From Kluyvera sichuanensis (GTDB lineage Bacteria > Pseudomonadota > Gammaproteobacteria > Enterobacterales > Enterobacteriaceae): 64,000 nt of DNA. A program made the translations under genes and the position numbers. This document shows positions 6,797 to 15,502 of this stretch, one piece after another (the first letter of the stretch is position 1; every line of letters begins with the position of its first letter). The stretch covers positions 1 to 64,000 of the forward strand of contig NZ_JABBJF010000027.1 of the NCBI RefSeq assembly GCF_014218705.1. The letters run 5' to 3'. The notes beneath the pieces were generated by a model that had not been told where the DNA came from, did no database searches, and saw only the letters and a program-made list of their open reading frames with translations.

Positions 6797-8455
6797 ATGG
6801 CGCAGTGGACTACAGCCTGCACAGACTGGGAATCACGCCTGGTGGCTGGCGAATCAATCATTCCTCCGCCGATTTTTCCCGACCAGGCAGAGCAGGCGCT
6901 CGGGATATTCCGTGAATTGCGGGTTTCTGACCTGCCCGGGAAGCCAACATTCGGCGAGTGTTCTGAAGGGTGGGTTTTCGACTTTGTAAAAGCAATTTTC
7001 GGCGGCTATGACGCTGAAACGGGTAATCAGTTGATCCGTGAGTACGGCCTGCTGATATCCAAGAAGAACACCAAATCGACCATCGCGGCAGGCATTATGC
7101 TGACCGCACTAATCCTCTGCTGGCGAGAGGATGAAGAACATCTGATTCTGGCGCCGACAAAGGAGGTAGCGGATAACAGCTTTAAACCTGCCGCAGGCAT
7201 GATACGGGCTGACGATGAGCTGACCGATATGTTCCAGATTCAGGATCATATTCGCACCATCACCCACAGGGTGACACGCAATACCCTGAAGGTTGTGGCC
7301 GCCGATACGGATACCGTATCGGGTAAAAAGTCGGGCCGCATTCTGGTGGACGAACTCTGGTTGTTCGGAAAGCGCGCCAATGCTGAAGCGATGTTCATGG
7401 AAGCGCTGGGCGGACAGGTATCTCGTAACGAGGGGTGGGTGATATTCCTTACCACTCAGAGCGATGAGCCGCCCGCCGGCGTATTCAAGGAGCGGCTGGA
7501 TTACTGGCGCAGCGTGCGGGACGGCAAAATAAGCGACCCCAAAACGCTGGGTGTTCTTTACGAGTTCCCGGAACGGATGGTGGAAGGCAAGGCCTACCTC
7601 GAGTCAGAAAATTTCTATATCACCAACCCGAATATCGGGCGGTCGGTCAGCTCAGAGTGGATAGCTGACCAGCTTCGAAAAAACCAGGCCAAAACGGACG
7701 GCACGCTGCAGCAGTTCCTGGCAAAACACCTGAATATTGAGATTGGGCTGAACCTGCGCAGCGACCGCTGGGCGGGTGTCGATTTCTGGGAGCAACAGGC
7801 AAGGCGCGTCACTTTTGAGGATATTCTTCGTCGTTCCGAGGTGGTCACCGTCGGTATTGATGGCGGTGGTCTCGATGACCTTCTGGGCCTGTCTGTTATC
7901 GGGCGCGATCGCGAAACTCGCGAGTGGTTGTGCTGGTGTCATGCCTGGGCGCATACCATCGCACTGGAAAGGCGCAAAAGTGAAATTTCAAAATTGAAAG
8001 ATTTTGAGAGGGCTGGTGACCTGACGATCGTTAAGCGGGTCGGTGAGGATATTGAGCAGGTTGCAGACTATGTCAGCCGAATTTATGAAGCAGAACTGCT
8101 GGATAAAATCGGTATTGACCCCTCTGAAGTCGGGCAAATTCTTGACGCGCTCAGCGAGGCCGGCATTCCTGATGAGGCTGTGACGGGTGTCAGCCAGGGC
8201 TGGAAGCTCGGCGGTGCTATTAAAACTACTGAGCGCAAGCTCGCTGAAGGTGTTCTGCTTCACGGTGGACAGCCTCTTATGGCCTGGTGCGTCGGTAACG
8301 CACGCGTTGAACCGCGAGGTAACGCCATACTTATCACCAAACAGGCCAGCGGTAAGGGGAAAATTGATCCCCTGATGGCGACATTCAACGCCGTAACGTT
8401 AATGGCGCTGAACCCCGAACCGGTCAAAAAAGACTACCAGGTATTTTTCGTTTAA
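6797..8455 (+). CDS. terL: Terminase large subunit (HK97-type)
   Basis: A 552-residue packaging motor and nuclease. The ATPase half has a deviant Walker A (LLISKKNTKST, about 85-95) and Walker B (RILVDELW, 181-188) with D185 and E186. The nuclease half has the acidic cluster VGIDGGGLDD (352-361) needed for metal-dependent DNA cleavage. Length and motif order fit the Terminase_1 family. It starts three bases after terS. An intrinsic terminator follows. Confidence 0.95.
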   Translation: MAQWTTACTDWESRLVAGESIIPPPIFPDQAEQALGIFRELRVSDLPGKPTFGECSEGWVFDFVKAIFGGYDAETGNQLIREYGLLISKKNTKSTIAAGIMLTALILCWREDEEHLILAPTKEVADNSFKPAAGMIRADDELTDMFQIQDHIRTITHRVTRNTLKVVAADTDTVSGKKSGRILVDELWLFGKRANAEAMFMEALGGQVSRNEGWVIFLTTQSDEPPAGVFKERLDYWRSVRDGKISDPKTLGVLYEFPERMVEGKAYLESENFYITNPNIGRSVSSEWIADQLRKNQAKTDGTLQQFLAKHLNIEIGLNLRSDRWAGVDFWEQQARRVTFEDILRRSEVVTVGIDGGGLDDLLGLSVIGRDRETREWLCWCHAWAHTIALERRKSEISKLKDFERAGDLTIVKRVGEDIEQVADYVSRIYEAELLDKIGIDPSEVGQILDALSEAGIPDEAVTGVSQGWKLGGAIKTTERKLAEGVLLHGGQPLMAWCVGNARVEPRGNAILITKQASGKGKIDPLMATFNAVTLMALNPEPVKKDYQVFFV

Positions 8456-8473
8456 CACACACGTCAGTTAATG

Positions 8474-8494
8474 ACCCGCGCATGCGGGTTTTTT
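8474..8494 (+). terminator. Intrinsic terminator after terL
   Basis: CCCGC / GCGGG stem with a GCAT loop and six T. It separates packaging genes from the capsid gene. Confidence 0.65.
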
Positions 8495-8513
8495 CATTTC
8501 TGGAGGACAGCAA

Positions 8514-10448
8514 ATGACGCTTAAACGCGCCTGCACCCTCATGACGGTGAAGTCAGTAAATGAGGATGAACGGATTATCACCGGCATCGCCTCAACGCCT
8601 TCTCCCGATCGTGACGGTGACATCATGGAGCCAGAGGGGGCGAAATTCCGCAGCGACACGCCGTTCCTCTGGCAGCACGACCGCTCCCAGCCTATTGGCA
8701 CCTGCACGCCCGAAATGGTGAAAGAGGGGTTGCAAATCACAGCAAAGCTCGTGAAACCAACCTCCGACATGCCATCACAGCTGATCGCGCGTCTTGATGA
8801 AGCCTGGGCTTCGATTAAGGCGGGGCTGGTACGAGGCCTGTCGATTGGGTTCCGACCAATTGAGTATTCCTTCCTGGATGAAGGCGGTATTCGCTTTTTG
8901 TCCTGGGACCTGCTTGAGGTCTCGGCGGTGACCATTCCGGCCAATGCCGAATGCTCCATCCAGACCGTTAAATCTTTCGACCGCCAGTTTCTCGCCGCGT
9001 CAGGCAATGAGAAACCGGTAGTGAAAACCTCTAAAACCGCTGGCGCTACAGCACTTAAAACCAAAAAAGGAAACAATTCGATGAATATCGCAGAACAAAT
9101 CAAGAGCTTTGAAGCGAAGCGTGCAGCGCTGGCCGCATCACTCGATGAAGTGATGTCAAAGGCGGCTGAAGAGGGGCGCACCCTGGACGCTGGAGAAGAA
9201 GAGAGCTACGACAACACGTCCGCAGAAATTAAATCCGTTGATGCGCACCTCAAGCGACTACGCGACATGGAAAGCAATCTGGCATCAACGGCAAAGCCGG
9301 TATCTAAAGCAGCCAGTGGCGAAGTCACCACCGTTAAAGCAAACGCACCGGGGATCATTCGCGTTGAGCAAAATCTGGAGAAAGGCATCGCCTTTGCCCG
9401 TTTTGCCAAAGCACTGGCGGCGGCAAACGGCAGCCGTTCTGAAGCGCTGGAAATTGCACGTAAGCAGTACCCGGATGATGCAAAACTTCACCATGTGCTG
9501 AAAGCCGCTGTTGGTGCTGGTACAACGACCGATCCTCAGTGGGCTGGTGCGCTGGTGGAGTATCAGGAATATGCAAATGATTTTGTTGAATTCCTTCGCC
9601 CGCAGACCATTATCGGTCGTTTCGGTCAGGGTGGTATTCCAGCCCTGCGCCAGGTCCCGTTCAATATCCGCATTCCGGCACAAACTTCCGGCGGATCTGC
9701 AAACTGGGTAGGTCAGGGTAAGGCCAAGCCGCTGACCAAATTCGACTTTGAGTCCATCACGTTCAGCTTCGCCAAAGTCGCAGCCATTGCGGTGCTGACT
9801 GATGAGCTGATCCGGTTCTCCAATCCGGCAGCTGACGCACTGGTGCGTAATGCGCTGGCAGAAGCGGTCATTGCACGCCTGGATACTGACTTCATTAACC
9901 CGGCGAAAGCCGAAGTTGCTAACGTCTCTCCGGCCTCAATTACCAACGGTATTGTGGCTGTTCCATCCACCGGCGATCCGGATGCAGATGCTGAAGCGGC
10001 ATTCGCTCAGTTTGTCTCCAATAACCTTCAGCCAACTGGCGGTGTATGGATCATGTCCAGCACTAATGCGCTGGCGCTGTCCATGAAGAAAAATGCACTG
10101 GGCCAGAAAATGTATCCGGAAATGACCCTGCTTGGCGGCACATTCCAGGGGCTTCCGGCTATCGTTTCCCAGTACGCCGGAAGCAATCTGACCCTGCTGA
10201 ACGCACCGGATATCTATCTGGCTGACGACGGTGGTGTGGCGGTGGATATGTCACGTGAAGCCTCTCTGGAAATGGAAAGCGATCCTACTGGCGACAGCGT
10301 CAGCCCAACCGGAACGGAGCTGGTTTCCATGTTCCAGACGAACAGCGTGGCTATCCGTGCCGAGCGCTGGATCAACTGGAAGCGTCGCCGCACGGCAGCG
10401 GTGGCGGTTATTTCTGGTGTGAACTACGGCTCTAACCAGGGAAGCTAA
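8514..10448 (+). CDS. Fused prohead protease and major capsid protein (HK97-type)
   Basis: A 644-residue fusion. Residues 1-160 are an HK97-type U35 prohead protease, with catalytic His in FLWQHDRSQPIG (H55), Ser in VRGLSIGFRP (S110) and Glu in LLEVSAVTIPA (E135). From about 190 a coiled scaffold or delta domain (MNIAEQIKSFEAKRAALAAS) leads into the HK97 capsid fold, ending ERWINWKRRRTAAVAVISGV. Ribosome site CTGGAGGACAG precedes the ATG. An internal in-frame ATG at 9081 also has a ribosome site, so free capsid protein may be made as well. The gene lies before the portal, unlike HK97 itself. Confidence 0.93.
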   Translation: MTLKRACTLMTVKSVNEDERIITGIASTPSPDRDGDIMEPEGAKFRSDTPFLWQHDRSQPIGTCTPEMVKEGLQITAKLVKPTSDMPSQLIARLDEAWASIKAGLVRGLSIGFRPIEYSFLDEGGIRFLSWDLLEVSAVTIPANAECSIQTVKSFDRQFLAASGNEKPVVKTSKTAGATALKTKKGNNSMNIAEQIKSFEAKRAALAASLDEVMSKAAEEGRTLDAGEEESYDNTSAEIKSVDAHLKRLRDMESNLASTAKPVSKAASGEVTTVKANAPGIIRVEQNLEKGIAFARFAKALAAANGSRSEALEIARKQYPDDAKLHHVLKAAVGAGTTTDPQWAGALVEYQEYANDFVEFLRPQTIIGRFGQGGIPALRQVPFNIRIPAQTSGGSANWVGQGKAKPLTKFDFESITFSFAKVAAIAVLTDELIRFSNPAADALVRNALAEAVIARLDTDFINPAKAEVANVSPASITNGIVAVPSTGDPDADAEAAFAQFVSNNLQPTGGVWIMSSTNALALSMKKNALGQKMYPEMTLLGGTFQGLPAIVSQYAGSNLTLLNAPDIYLADDGGVAVDMSREASLEMESDPTGDSVSPTGTELVSMFQTNSVAIRAERWINWKRRRTAAVAVISGVNYGSNQGS

Positions 10449-10460
10449 TCGCGGAAGGAG

Positions 10461-10479
10461 GGCGGGGGGAAGCCCCGCC
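10461..10479 (+). terminator. GC-rich intercistronic hairpin
   Basis: GGCGGGG (10461-10467) pairs with CCCCGCC (10473-10479). No T-run follows. It is probably an mRNA-stabilising or attenuating hairpin after the highly expressed capsid gene. Confidence 0.5.
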
Positions 10480-10486
10480 ATGTTGC

Positions 10487-10654
10487 ATGGCAAAAATCAG
10501 ATATCTGCAACGCACTCATGACTCAGTTACGGGAGACGTAAAAACCGTGGACGATCGGTGCGCAAAGGTGCTGGTTCTGCTCGGTAAGGCTGAATATTTC
10601 ACCGAGGTAAATACCAGAGTGAGGAAGAATAAGCGTAAAGCGGAGAACGGCTAA
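10487..10654 (+). CDS. Small phage head-region protein (55 aa), unknown
   Basis: A basic 55-residue protein (MAKIRYLQRTHDSVTGDVKT, ending VRKNKRKAENG). Its TAA overlaps the portal ATG (TAATG), which supports real, coupled translation. Small proteins in this slot are seen in related prophages, but I know no function. Confidence 0.6.
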   Translation: MAKIRYLQRTHDSVTGDVKTVDDRCAKVLVLLGKAEYFTEVNTRVRKNKRKAENG

Positions 10655-12009
10655 TGTGGAATCCTTTCCGAAAAAATGAGGGGCAAGTCAAAAATCTACA
10701 GCAGCCTGTCAGCCGTGGCGGCTGGACGCCAATGTTCAGTTATGTCCATGAACCCTACGCCGGGGCCTGGCAGCAGAACATGGAAATTAAGCCCAAAACG
10801 GTTCTCTCCTATTATGCTGTGTTTTCCTGCATATCTCTGATCGCAAGTGATATCTCTAAAATGCCTCCGCGCCTGATGAAACAGGATTCAAATGGCGTTC
10901 GGCGGGAAATTAAAACCGGGAAGATAGCCGCGCTGTATTCCAGGCCAAATACCTTTCAGAACCGCATCCAGTTCTTTGAGCACTGGCTGAATTCCAAGCT
11001 GTGCGAAGGTAATACCGTTGCGCTCAAGATCCGGAATAATCGCGGTGAGATAACTGAGCTGAGGTTGCTGGACTGGGACAAAGTTACGCCGCTGGTAGCT
11101 GATGATGGCTCGGTCTTCTACCAGATCAATCCGGATAACATGGCAGGTATTGAATCATCTGTGACAGTGCCGGCACGAGAGGTTATTCACGATCGGTTCA
11201 ACTGTCTGTTCCATCCCCTTATTGGTCTTTCCCCGATTTATGCGGCTGGTCTGGCTGCTATGCAGGGTCACCATATTCAGGAAAGCTCAGCGTACTTTTT
11301 CCGCAATGGCGGGAAACCCAGCGGTGTTATCGAGGTTCCGGGCTCGATTACGGAAGAGAACGCCAGGAAGATAAAAGAAAACTGGGACACTGGCTATACC
11401 GGAGAAAATGCGGGTAAAACCGCCATTCTGAGTAATGGCGCGAAATATGTTCCCCGTACGGTCTCAGCTGCTGATGCGCAGACCGTCGAACAACTCCGCA
11501 TGACCGCGCAGATTGTCTGTTCCGTGTTTCACGTACCGGCTTATAAGGTTGGCATCGGTGAACTACCAACACATGACAACATCGAAGCGCAGGATCAGCA
11601 GTATTACTCTCAGTGCCTTCAGTCCCTGATTGAGTCCATCGAATTATTACTGGATGAAGCGTTTGAACTTGAGGCTGATACGGGAACTGAGTTTGACGTG
11701 AATGCACTGCTGCGTATGGACAGCGAACGTCGCATCAAATCCCTGGGCGACGGGGTGAAAAACACCATCCTTACACCAAACGAAGCACGGAGAATTGAGA
11801 ATCTTCCTCCGCTGGCCGGTGGCGACTCTCTTTACCTTCAACAGCAGAACTTCAGCCTTGCGGCGCTGGCGCGCCGTGATGCTTCGGATGATCCGTTTGG
11901 TAAAAACAGTTCGTCCCAGTCATCAGTCTCACCGAATGAAGGAAAGGCTTTAACCGACGCTGAGCAATCGGCGGCCAAAGCCATGATCAGAGGATTTCTT
12001 ACCAAATGA
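10654..12009 (+). CDS. Portal protein (HK97 family)
   Basis: A 451-residue portal subunit. The family pattern is clear: SYYAVFSCISLIASDISKMP, then LYSRPNTFQNRIQFFEHW, IHDRFNCLFHPLIGLSPIYAAGLA, and VFHVPAYKVGIGE near two thirds of the length. Twelve copies would form the DNA entry ring at a capsid vertex. The C-terminal 50 residues are Ser/Ala-rich and probably disordered. Its end overlaps the next gene by four bases. Confidence 0.95.
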   Translation: MWNPFRKNEGQVKNLQQPVSRGGWTPMFSYVHEPYAGAWQQNMEIKPKTVLSYYAVFSCISLIASDISKMPPRLMKQDSNGVRREIKTGKIAALYSRPNTFQNRIQFFEHWLNSKLCEGNTVALKIRNNRGEITELRLLDWDKVTPLVADDGSVFYQINPDNMAGIESSVTVPAREVIHDRFNCLFHPLIGLSPIYAAGLAAMQGHHIQESSAYFFRNGGKPSGVIEVPGSITEENARKIKENWDTGYTGENAGKTAILSNGAKYVPRTVSAADAQTVEQLRMTAQIVCSVFHVPAYKVGIGELPTHDNIEAQDQQYYSQCLQSLIESIELLLDEAFELEADTGTEFDVNALLRMDSERRIKSLGDGVKNTILTPNEARRIENLPPLAGGDSLYLQQQNFSLAALARRDASDDPFGKNSSSQSSVSPNEGKALTDAEQSAAKAMIRGFLTK

Positions 12010-13049
12010 ATGAACGCGAACTATCCCTGATAAAGGTGCTGGGCGAGGAATTTGGTCAGGTCCTCGCTGAAATGCGTGACAGCTTCAATAAAGGTCTTAA
12101 GGCGCAGCGAGTAGAGTATGAAGAAAAGCTATCCCTACTCGCAAAGCAGGTTGAAGAAATCTGTTCTACGCCTGCCCCCGATTTTCCGGGAATGGTAAAG
12201 GCAGCAATTGCTGAATTACCAGTACCGTCAGCGCCGGAACTGCCTGATATTGCCGCGATGGTCAGCGAGGCGGTAGCAGCCATTCCAGTGCCGCAGAACG
12301 GTAAAAGTATCACCCCTGAGGACGTCCGGCCGATGATTCAGGAGATGGTCAGCAAGGCAGTATCTGAGATACCTGCTCCGAAGGATGGGAAAGACGTTGA
12401 GCCCGCCACGCTTAAACAGGCAGTTGAAGAGGCTGTCAGCGAGGCGGTAGCAGCCATTCCTGTGCCGCAGGACGGTAAAAGTGTCACAACTGAAGATGTC
12501 CAGCCGATGATTCAGGAGATGGTTTCCGCATCCATGCCGGAGCTGCCAGATGTGAAATCGCTGGTGAATGAGGCGATTGCAGCTCTGCCCGCAGCAGAGC
12601 CGGGTAAAGATGGAGAAAATGGCCGGGACGCCCTGTCACTGGAGATTCTACCTTTCATTGATGAGGGGAAAAGCTACCCACGTGGCAGCTATGCAACGCA
12701 TAACGGTGGCCTGTGGCGCGCTTACGAGAAAACCAATGGTATGCGTGGCTGGGAGTGTTTTGTTGATGGTGTGGCGGGTATTGATATCCAACAATCTGAG
12801 CAGCGTTGCTTCACCCTGACGGTTAACCGCACCAGTGGCGCCAGCGAAACCAAATCCTTTGACGTGCCTGTGATGATTTATCAGGGCGTATTCAAATCCG
12901 GTCAGGAATATCTGCCTGGCGACACGGTTACATGGGGCGGTTCGCTATGGCACTGCGACGAGCAGACCCAGGACAAGCCGGGTGAGGCAGGGTCGAAAGG
13001 CTGGACCCTTGCAGCCAAGCGTGGCCGCGACGGGAGGGGTAACACATGA
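12006..13049 (+). CDS. Repeat-rich head-associated protein with carbohydrate-binding-like modules
   Basis: A 347-residue protein. The N-terminus is a coiled coil (EMRDSFNKGLKAQRVEYEEK). A Pro/Val repeat zone (about 55-210) follows, in which units such as EAVAAIPVPQDGKSVT and VQPMIQEMV recur, with a collagen-like PGKDGENGRD end. Two small aromatic modules come next (YPRGSYATHNGGLWRAYEKT and YLPGDTVTWGGSLWHCDEQT) resembling chitin-binding type 3 or CBM5/12 folds. Position between portal and connector suggests a head fibre or decoration protein. The start overlaps the portal stop. Confidence 0.6.
   Translation: MNERELSLIKVLGEEFGQVLAEMRDSFNKGLKAQRVEYEEKLSLLAKQVEEICSTPAPDFPGMVKAAIAELPVPSAPELPDIAAMVSEAVAAIPVPQNGKSITPEDVRPMIQEMVSKAVSEIPAPKDGKDVEPATLKQAVEEAVSEAVAAIPVPQDGKSVTTEDVQPMIQEMVSASMPELPDVKSLVNEAIAALPAAEPGKDGENGRDALSLEILPFIDEGKSYPRGSYATHNGGLWRAYEKTNGMRGWECFVDGVAGIDIQQSEQRCFTLTVNRTSGASETKSFDVPVMIYQGVFKSGQEYLPGDTVTWGGSLWHCDEQTQDKPGEAGSKGWTLAAKRGRDGRGNT
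12261..12523. repeat. Imperfect 89-bp direct repeats inside the head-fibre-like gene
   Basis: Bases 12261-12349 and 12435-12523 are near-identical copies beginning gtcagcgaggcggtagcagc and ending cgatgattcaggagatggt. They are in frame and encode the same segment, so they are a recent duplication in the repeat zone and a likely site of length variation. Confidence 0.85.
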
Positions 13050-13372
13050 TTGAACTTGTGACACTGGATGAGATTAAGGAACACCTGCACGTTGATCATG
13101 ATGCTGACGACGGCCCACTTAAGGAAAAAATACAGGAAGCCAGTTCGGTGTTGCTGGCTTTTATCCAGGGAAGCCGGGACAAGGTCGTTGATGAGACAGG
13201 AAAGTTAATAGAGGGTGAGGCGCTCAGTCGGATGAAAGCCGCTACGATGCGTCTGGTGGGCATGTTGTACCGAAATCCTGACCTAGCTGACAAGGAAGAT
13301 TTACTTCATGGAGAGCTTCCTTTCTCTGTGTCGTTTTTAATTCATGATCTCCGACTTCCGACAATTATTTGA
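13046..13372 (+). CDS. Head-tail connector (gp6-like)
   Basis: A 108-residue mostly helical protein. The N-terminus VTLDEIKEHLHVDHDADDGPLKEKIQEAS is the hallmark of the phage gp6-like head-tail connector family (HK97 gp6). It forms a ring below the portal. It overlaps the preceding gene by four bases and sits in the expected connector series. Confidence 0.88.
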   Translation: MIELVTLDEIKEHLHVDHDADDGPLKEKIQEASSVLLAFIQGSRDKVVDETGKLIEGEALSRMKAATMRLVGMLYRNPDLADKEDLLHGELPFSVSFLIHDLRLPTII

Positions 13373-13380
13373 GGGCATTC

Positions 13381-13731
13381 ATGGCTATATCCGCTGGTAA
13401 GCTCATACAAATTATTGTAATACAAAACCCCGTACATATTCGTGACGCATCAGGCCAGCCAGTTCAAACATGGGTGGATGGTGAAACCATCCGCGCAGAT
13501 ATCAGAGGCCGGAGCGGAAGAGAATTAATGGCAGCAGGCGCCGAAATTGCCTTGGCTGATGTCAGGGTATGGGTTCGCGGAAAATCGGGAGAAAAAATAA
13601 CGGCAGCATCCAGGATAAAGGTCCTGAGTGGACCATACCGAGGCAAAATACTTAACGTTATAGGCCCGCCTATCCCCGATGAAAAGGGGGAGCGTCTTGA
13701 GATATTGTGCAAGCTGGGGGCTGAAAAATGA
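13381..13731 (+). CDS. Head closure protein (SPP1 gp16-like)
   Basis: A 116-residue beta-rich protein (IIVIQNPVHIRDASGQPVQTW, GETIRADIRGRSGRELMAAG, LSGPYRGKILNVIGPP), the usual head-closure fold. ATG at 13381 is preferred over the upstream in-frame TTG because GAGG lies seven bases before it. It seals the head and provides the docking surface for the tail. Confidence 0.85.
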   Translation: MAISAGKLIQIIVIQNPVHIRDASGQPVQTWVDGETIRADIRGRSGRELMAAGAEIALADVRVWVRGKSGEKITAASRIKVLSGPYRGKILNVIGPPIPDEKGERLEILCKLGAEK

Positions 13732-14177
13732 TTGAGACGAGCCTTGATTTTTCCGGGTTAAATGATATCGCAAAGGACCTGGGGGCGCTTAGCCGCGCTG
13801 AGAACAACAAGGTTCTGCGTGATGCCACGCGCGCCGGGGCCGAAGTGCTTAAGGAAGAAGTGATCGCACGCGCGCCAGTGCGTACCGGGAAACTGAAAAA
13901 AAACGTGGTGGTGCTGACCCAAAAAAGCCGCCGCCGCGGGGAAATTTCTTCAGGCGTTCATATCCGTGGGCGCAACATGCGAACCGGTAATAGCGACAAC
14001 ACCATGAAAGCCAGCGACCCGCGAAATGCGTTTTACTGGCGCTTTGTTGAAATGGGTACCATTAACATGCCACCGCATCCTTTCATTCGTCCCGCGTTCG
14101 ATGTTCGCCAGGAGCAGGCGACAGAGGTCGCTATCAGGCGCATGAACCAGGCCATTGACGAGGCATTAAGCAAATGA
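13728..14177 (+). CDS. HK97 gp10-family tail completion protein
   Basis: A 149-residue protein with the family signature EVLKEEVIARAPVRTGKLKKNVVV near residue 40 and FVEMGTINMPPHPFIRPAFD near 105. This family sits at the head-tail joint of siphophages. It overlaps both neighbours by four bases, so the connector series is one translational unit. Confidence 0.92.
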   Translation: MIETSLDFSGLNDIAKDLGALSRAENNKVLRDATRAGAEVLKEEVIARAPVRTGKLKKNVVVLTQKSRRRGEISSGVHIRGRNMRTGNSDNTMKASDPRNAFYWRFVEMGTINMPPHPFIRPAFDVRQEQATEVAIRRMNQAIDEALSK

Positions 14178-14521
14178 CGGAAGACGATCTCTATCCTCTG
14201 CTGAAGCCGCTGGCCGGAGGGCGGGTTTATCCCTACGTTGCACCGCTCGGCAGTGACGGGAAGCCTTCAGTCTCTCCGCCTTGGGTAATTTTCTCGATTA
14301 TTACCGACGTGGCCGCTGATGTTCTCTGTGGACAGGCAGAATCTGCCGTTTCGGTGCAGGTCGATGTTTATTCCAGCACCATCACTGAAGCGCGCACGAT
14401 CAGGAATCTGGCGCTTGATGCCCTGCAGGTGCTGAAGCCGGAAAGCATTGTTAAAACGCCAGGCTATGAGCCTGATCTGCGCTATCACCGGGCAACGCTC
14501 GAATTTCAGGTAACCGTTTAA
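14174..14521 (+). CDS. Tail completion protein (DUF3168-like)
   Basis: A 115-residue protein with an N-terminal LYPLLKPLAGGRVYPYVAP and a beta region VSVQVDVYSSTITEARTIRN, matching the DUF3168/tail terminator family. It caps the tail tube at the head-proximal end. The start overlaps the preceding stop, and an intrinsic terminator follows. Confidence 0.85.
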   Translation: MTEDDLYPLLKPLAGGRVYPYVAPLGSDGKPSVSPPWVIFSIITDVAADVLCGQAESAVSVQVDVYSSTITEARTIRNLALDALQVLKPESIVKTPGYEPDLRYHRATLEFQVTV

Positions 14522-14539
14522 CCTTACCCACCATAACAG

Positions 14540-14561
14540 ACCGCTTCGGCGGTATTTTTTT
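14540..14561 (+). terminator. Intrinsic terminator before the tail tube gene
   Basis: ACCGC / GCGGT stem with a TTCG tetraloop and a T-run. Confidence 0.7.
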
Positions 14562-14574
14562 AACTGGAGAAACC

Positions 14575-15045
14575 ATGACCAGTAAGTATGAAGTCACAAA
14601 GGGGATGAACTTTGCCGTCTCCGACGCACCCGTAACAGCGGAGGATTTTACTTCCTCTACTTTCCCTGGCTCTGGCGTTACCTGGCTGGAAGCAGCCTGT
14701 GCAACAAAGGAGATCACCTTCACCGGCGGGCAGAAAGGGGATATCGACGTAACCACGCTGTGCTCAACTGAACAAGAGCAAACCAACGGCCTCGCCGCGC
14801 CTGCTGAAATGAGCATTACCCGTAACTGGGTTGGCGATGAAGCAGCGCAGGAGGCACTGCAGACCGCTTACGAAAATGACGAACTGCGTGCTCTGCGTGT
14901 GGTATTCCCATCTGGCAACGGTTTTTACGTGCTGGTGGAAGTACGCCAGAGTTCATGGTCTGCGGGAACCTCTTCAGTTGTCGGCGCTACGTACTCGCTT
15001 CGTGTTCGGGGTAAGCCTAAACGCATTTTCACATCAGGTTCCTGA
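14575..15045 (+). CDS. Major tail tube protein
   Basis: A 156-residue tail tube subunit. It is beta-rich with TKEITFTGGQKGDIDVTTLC and a C-terminal ATYSLRVRGKPKRI. Size and placement between the connector genes and the tail chaperone match the lambda V/HK97 tube family, without lambda V's extra Ig-like domain. It is flanked on both sides by TTCG-loop terminators, which suggests separate control of a very abundant protein. TGGAGAAACC precedes the ATG. Confidence 0.88.
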   Translation: MTSKYEVTKGMNFAVSDAPVTAEDFTSSTFPGSGVTWLEAACATKEITFTGGQKGDIDVTTLCSTEQEQTNGLAAPAEMSITRNWVGDEAAQEALQTAYENDELRALRVVFPSGNGFYVLVEVRQSSWSAGTSSVVGATYSLRVRGKPKRIFTSGS

Positions 15046-15066
15046 GCGGCTTCGGCCGCTTTTTTT
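15045..15066 (+). terminator. Intrinsic terminator after the tail tube gene
   Basis: AGCGGC / GCCGCT perfect stem with a TTCG loop, followed by T. Confidence 0.75.
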
Positions 15067-15100
15067 AACTACTTCGACTAAGTAACAAGAGAAAAATGAA

Positions 15101-15502
15101 ATGGCGCAAAAAACATCACAGAATTCACTACGCAACGTGGCGCTTACAGCATCGAAAGCCTATCGCACCAAAGAAGGTATCACGGTCCCTGAATGGGATG
15201 GCGCAAAGGTAACGCTGCGTGAACCCTCTGGCGATGCCTGGGTGAAATTCCGGGAGATCGTTAATCCCCAGCTCGCCGATGGCGAAGAGCCACCGACGCT
15301 GACGGAGGCGGAAAAGTTTCTGCGTAACAAAGAGGCTGATGTGGTTCTGTTTATTGACGTTCTGCTGGATGAAAACGGCGAGCGCGTATTCAGCGATGAG
15401 GATCAGGAGCAGGTATCCAAAATTTATGGACCTGTGCACTCCCGCCTGCTGGCTCAGGCCCTCAACCTCGGTATGAGTCAGGAAGAAGCGGGAAAGCCGT
15501 AA
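15101..15502 (+). CDS. Tail assembly chaperone G-like
   Basis: A 133-residue acidic chaperone for the tape measure protein, equivalent to lambda gpG. The N-terminal half contains GAKVTLREPSGDAWVKFREI, and the C-terminal part is helical. The last codons read GCG GGA AAG CCG TAA and contain the slippery heptamer G GGA AAG at 15490-15496, in the correct zero frame. A minus-one shift there makes a G-T fusion. Confidence 0.9.
   Translation: MAQKTSQNSLRNVALTASKAYRTKEGITVPEWDGAKVTLREPSGDAWVKFREIVNPQLADGEEPPTLTEAEKFLRNKEADVVLFIDVLLDENGERVFSDEDQEQVSKIYGPVHSRLLAQALNLGMSQEEAGKP
15490..15496 (+). promoter_or_regulatory. Programmed -1 frameshift site GGGAAAG
   Basis: The heptamer is the same as that used by lambda G/T. 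Zero-frame codons are GGA AAG; after slipping, translation continues with GCC GTA AAG into the T frame, which is open to 15789. Only two codons separate the site from the zero-frame stop. Confidence 0.88.

Noticed and set aside
8468-9181. 237-codon minus-strand frame opposite the prohead protease
   Set aside because: The forward strand encodes clear protease motifs; the reverse frame has Ser/Arg-rich low-information sequence.
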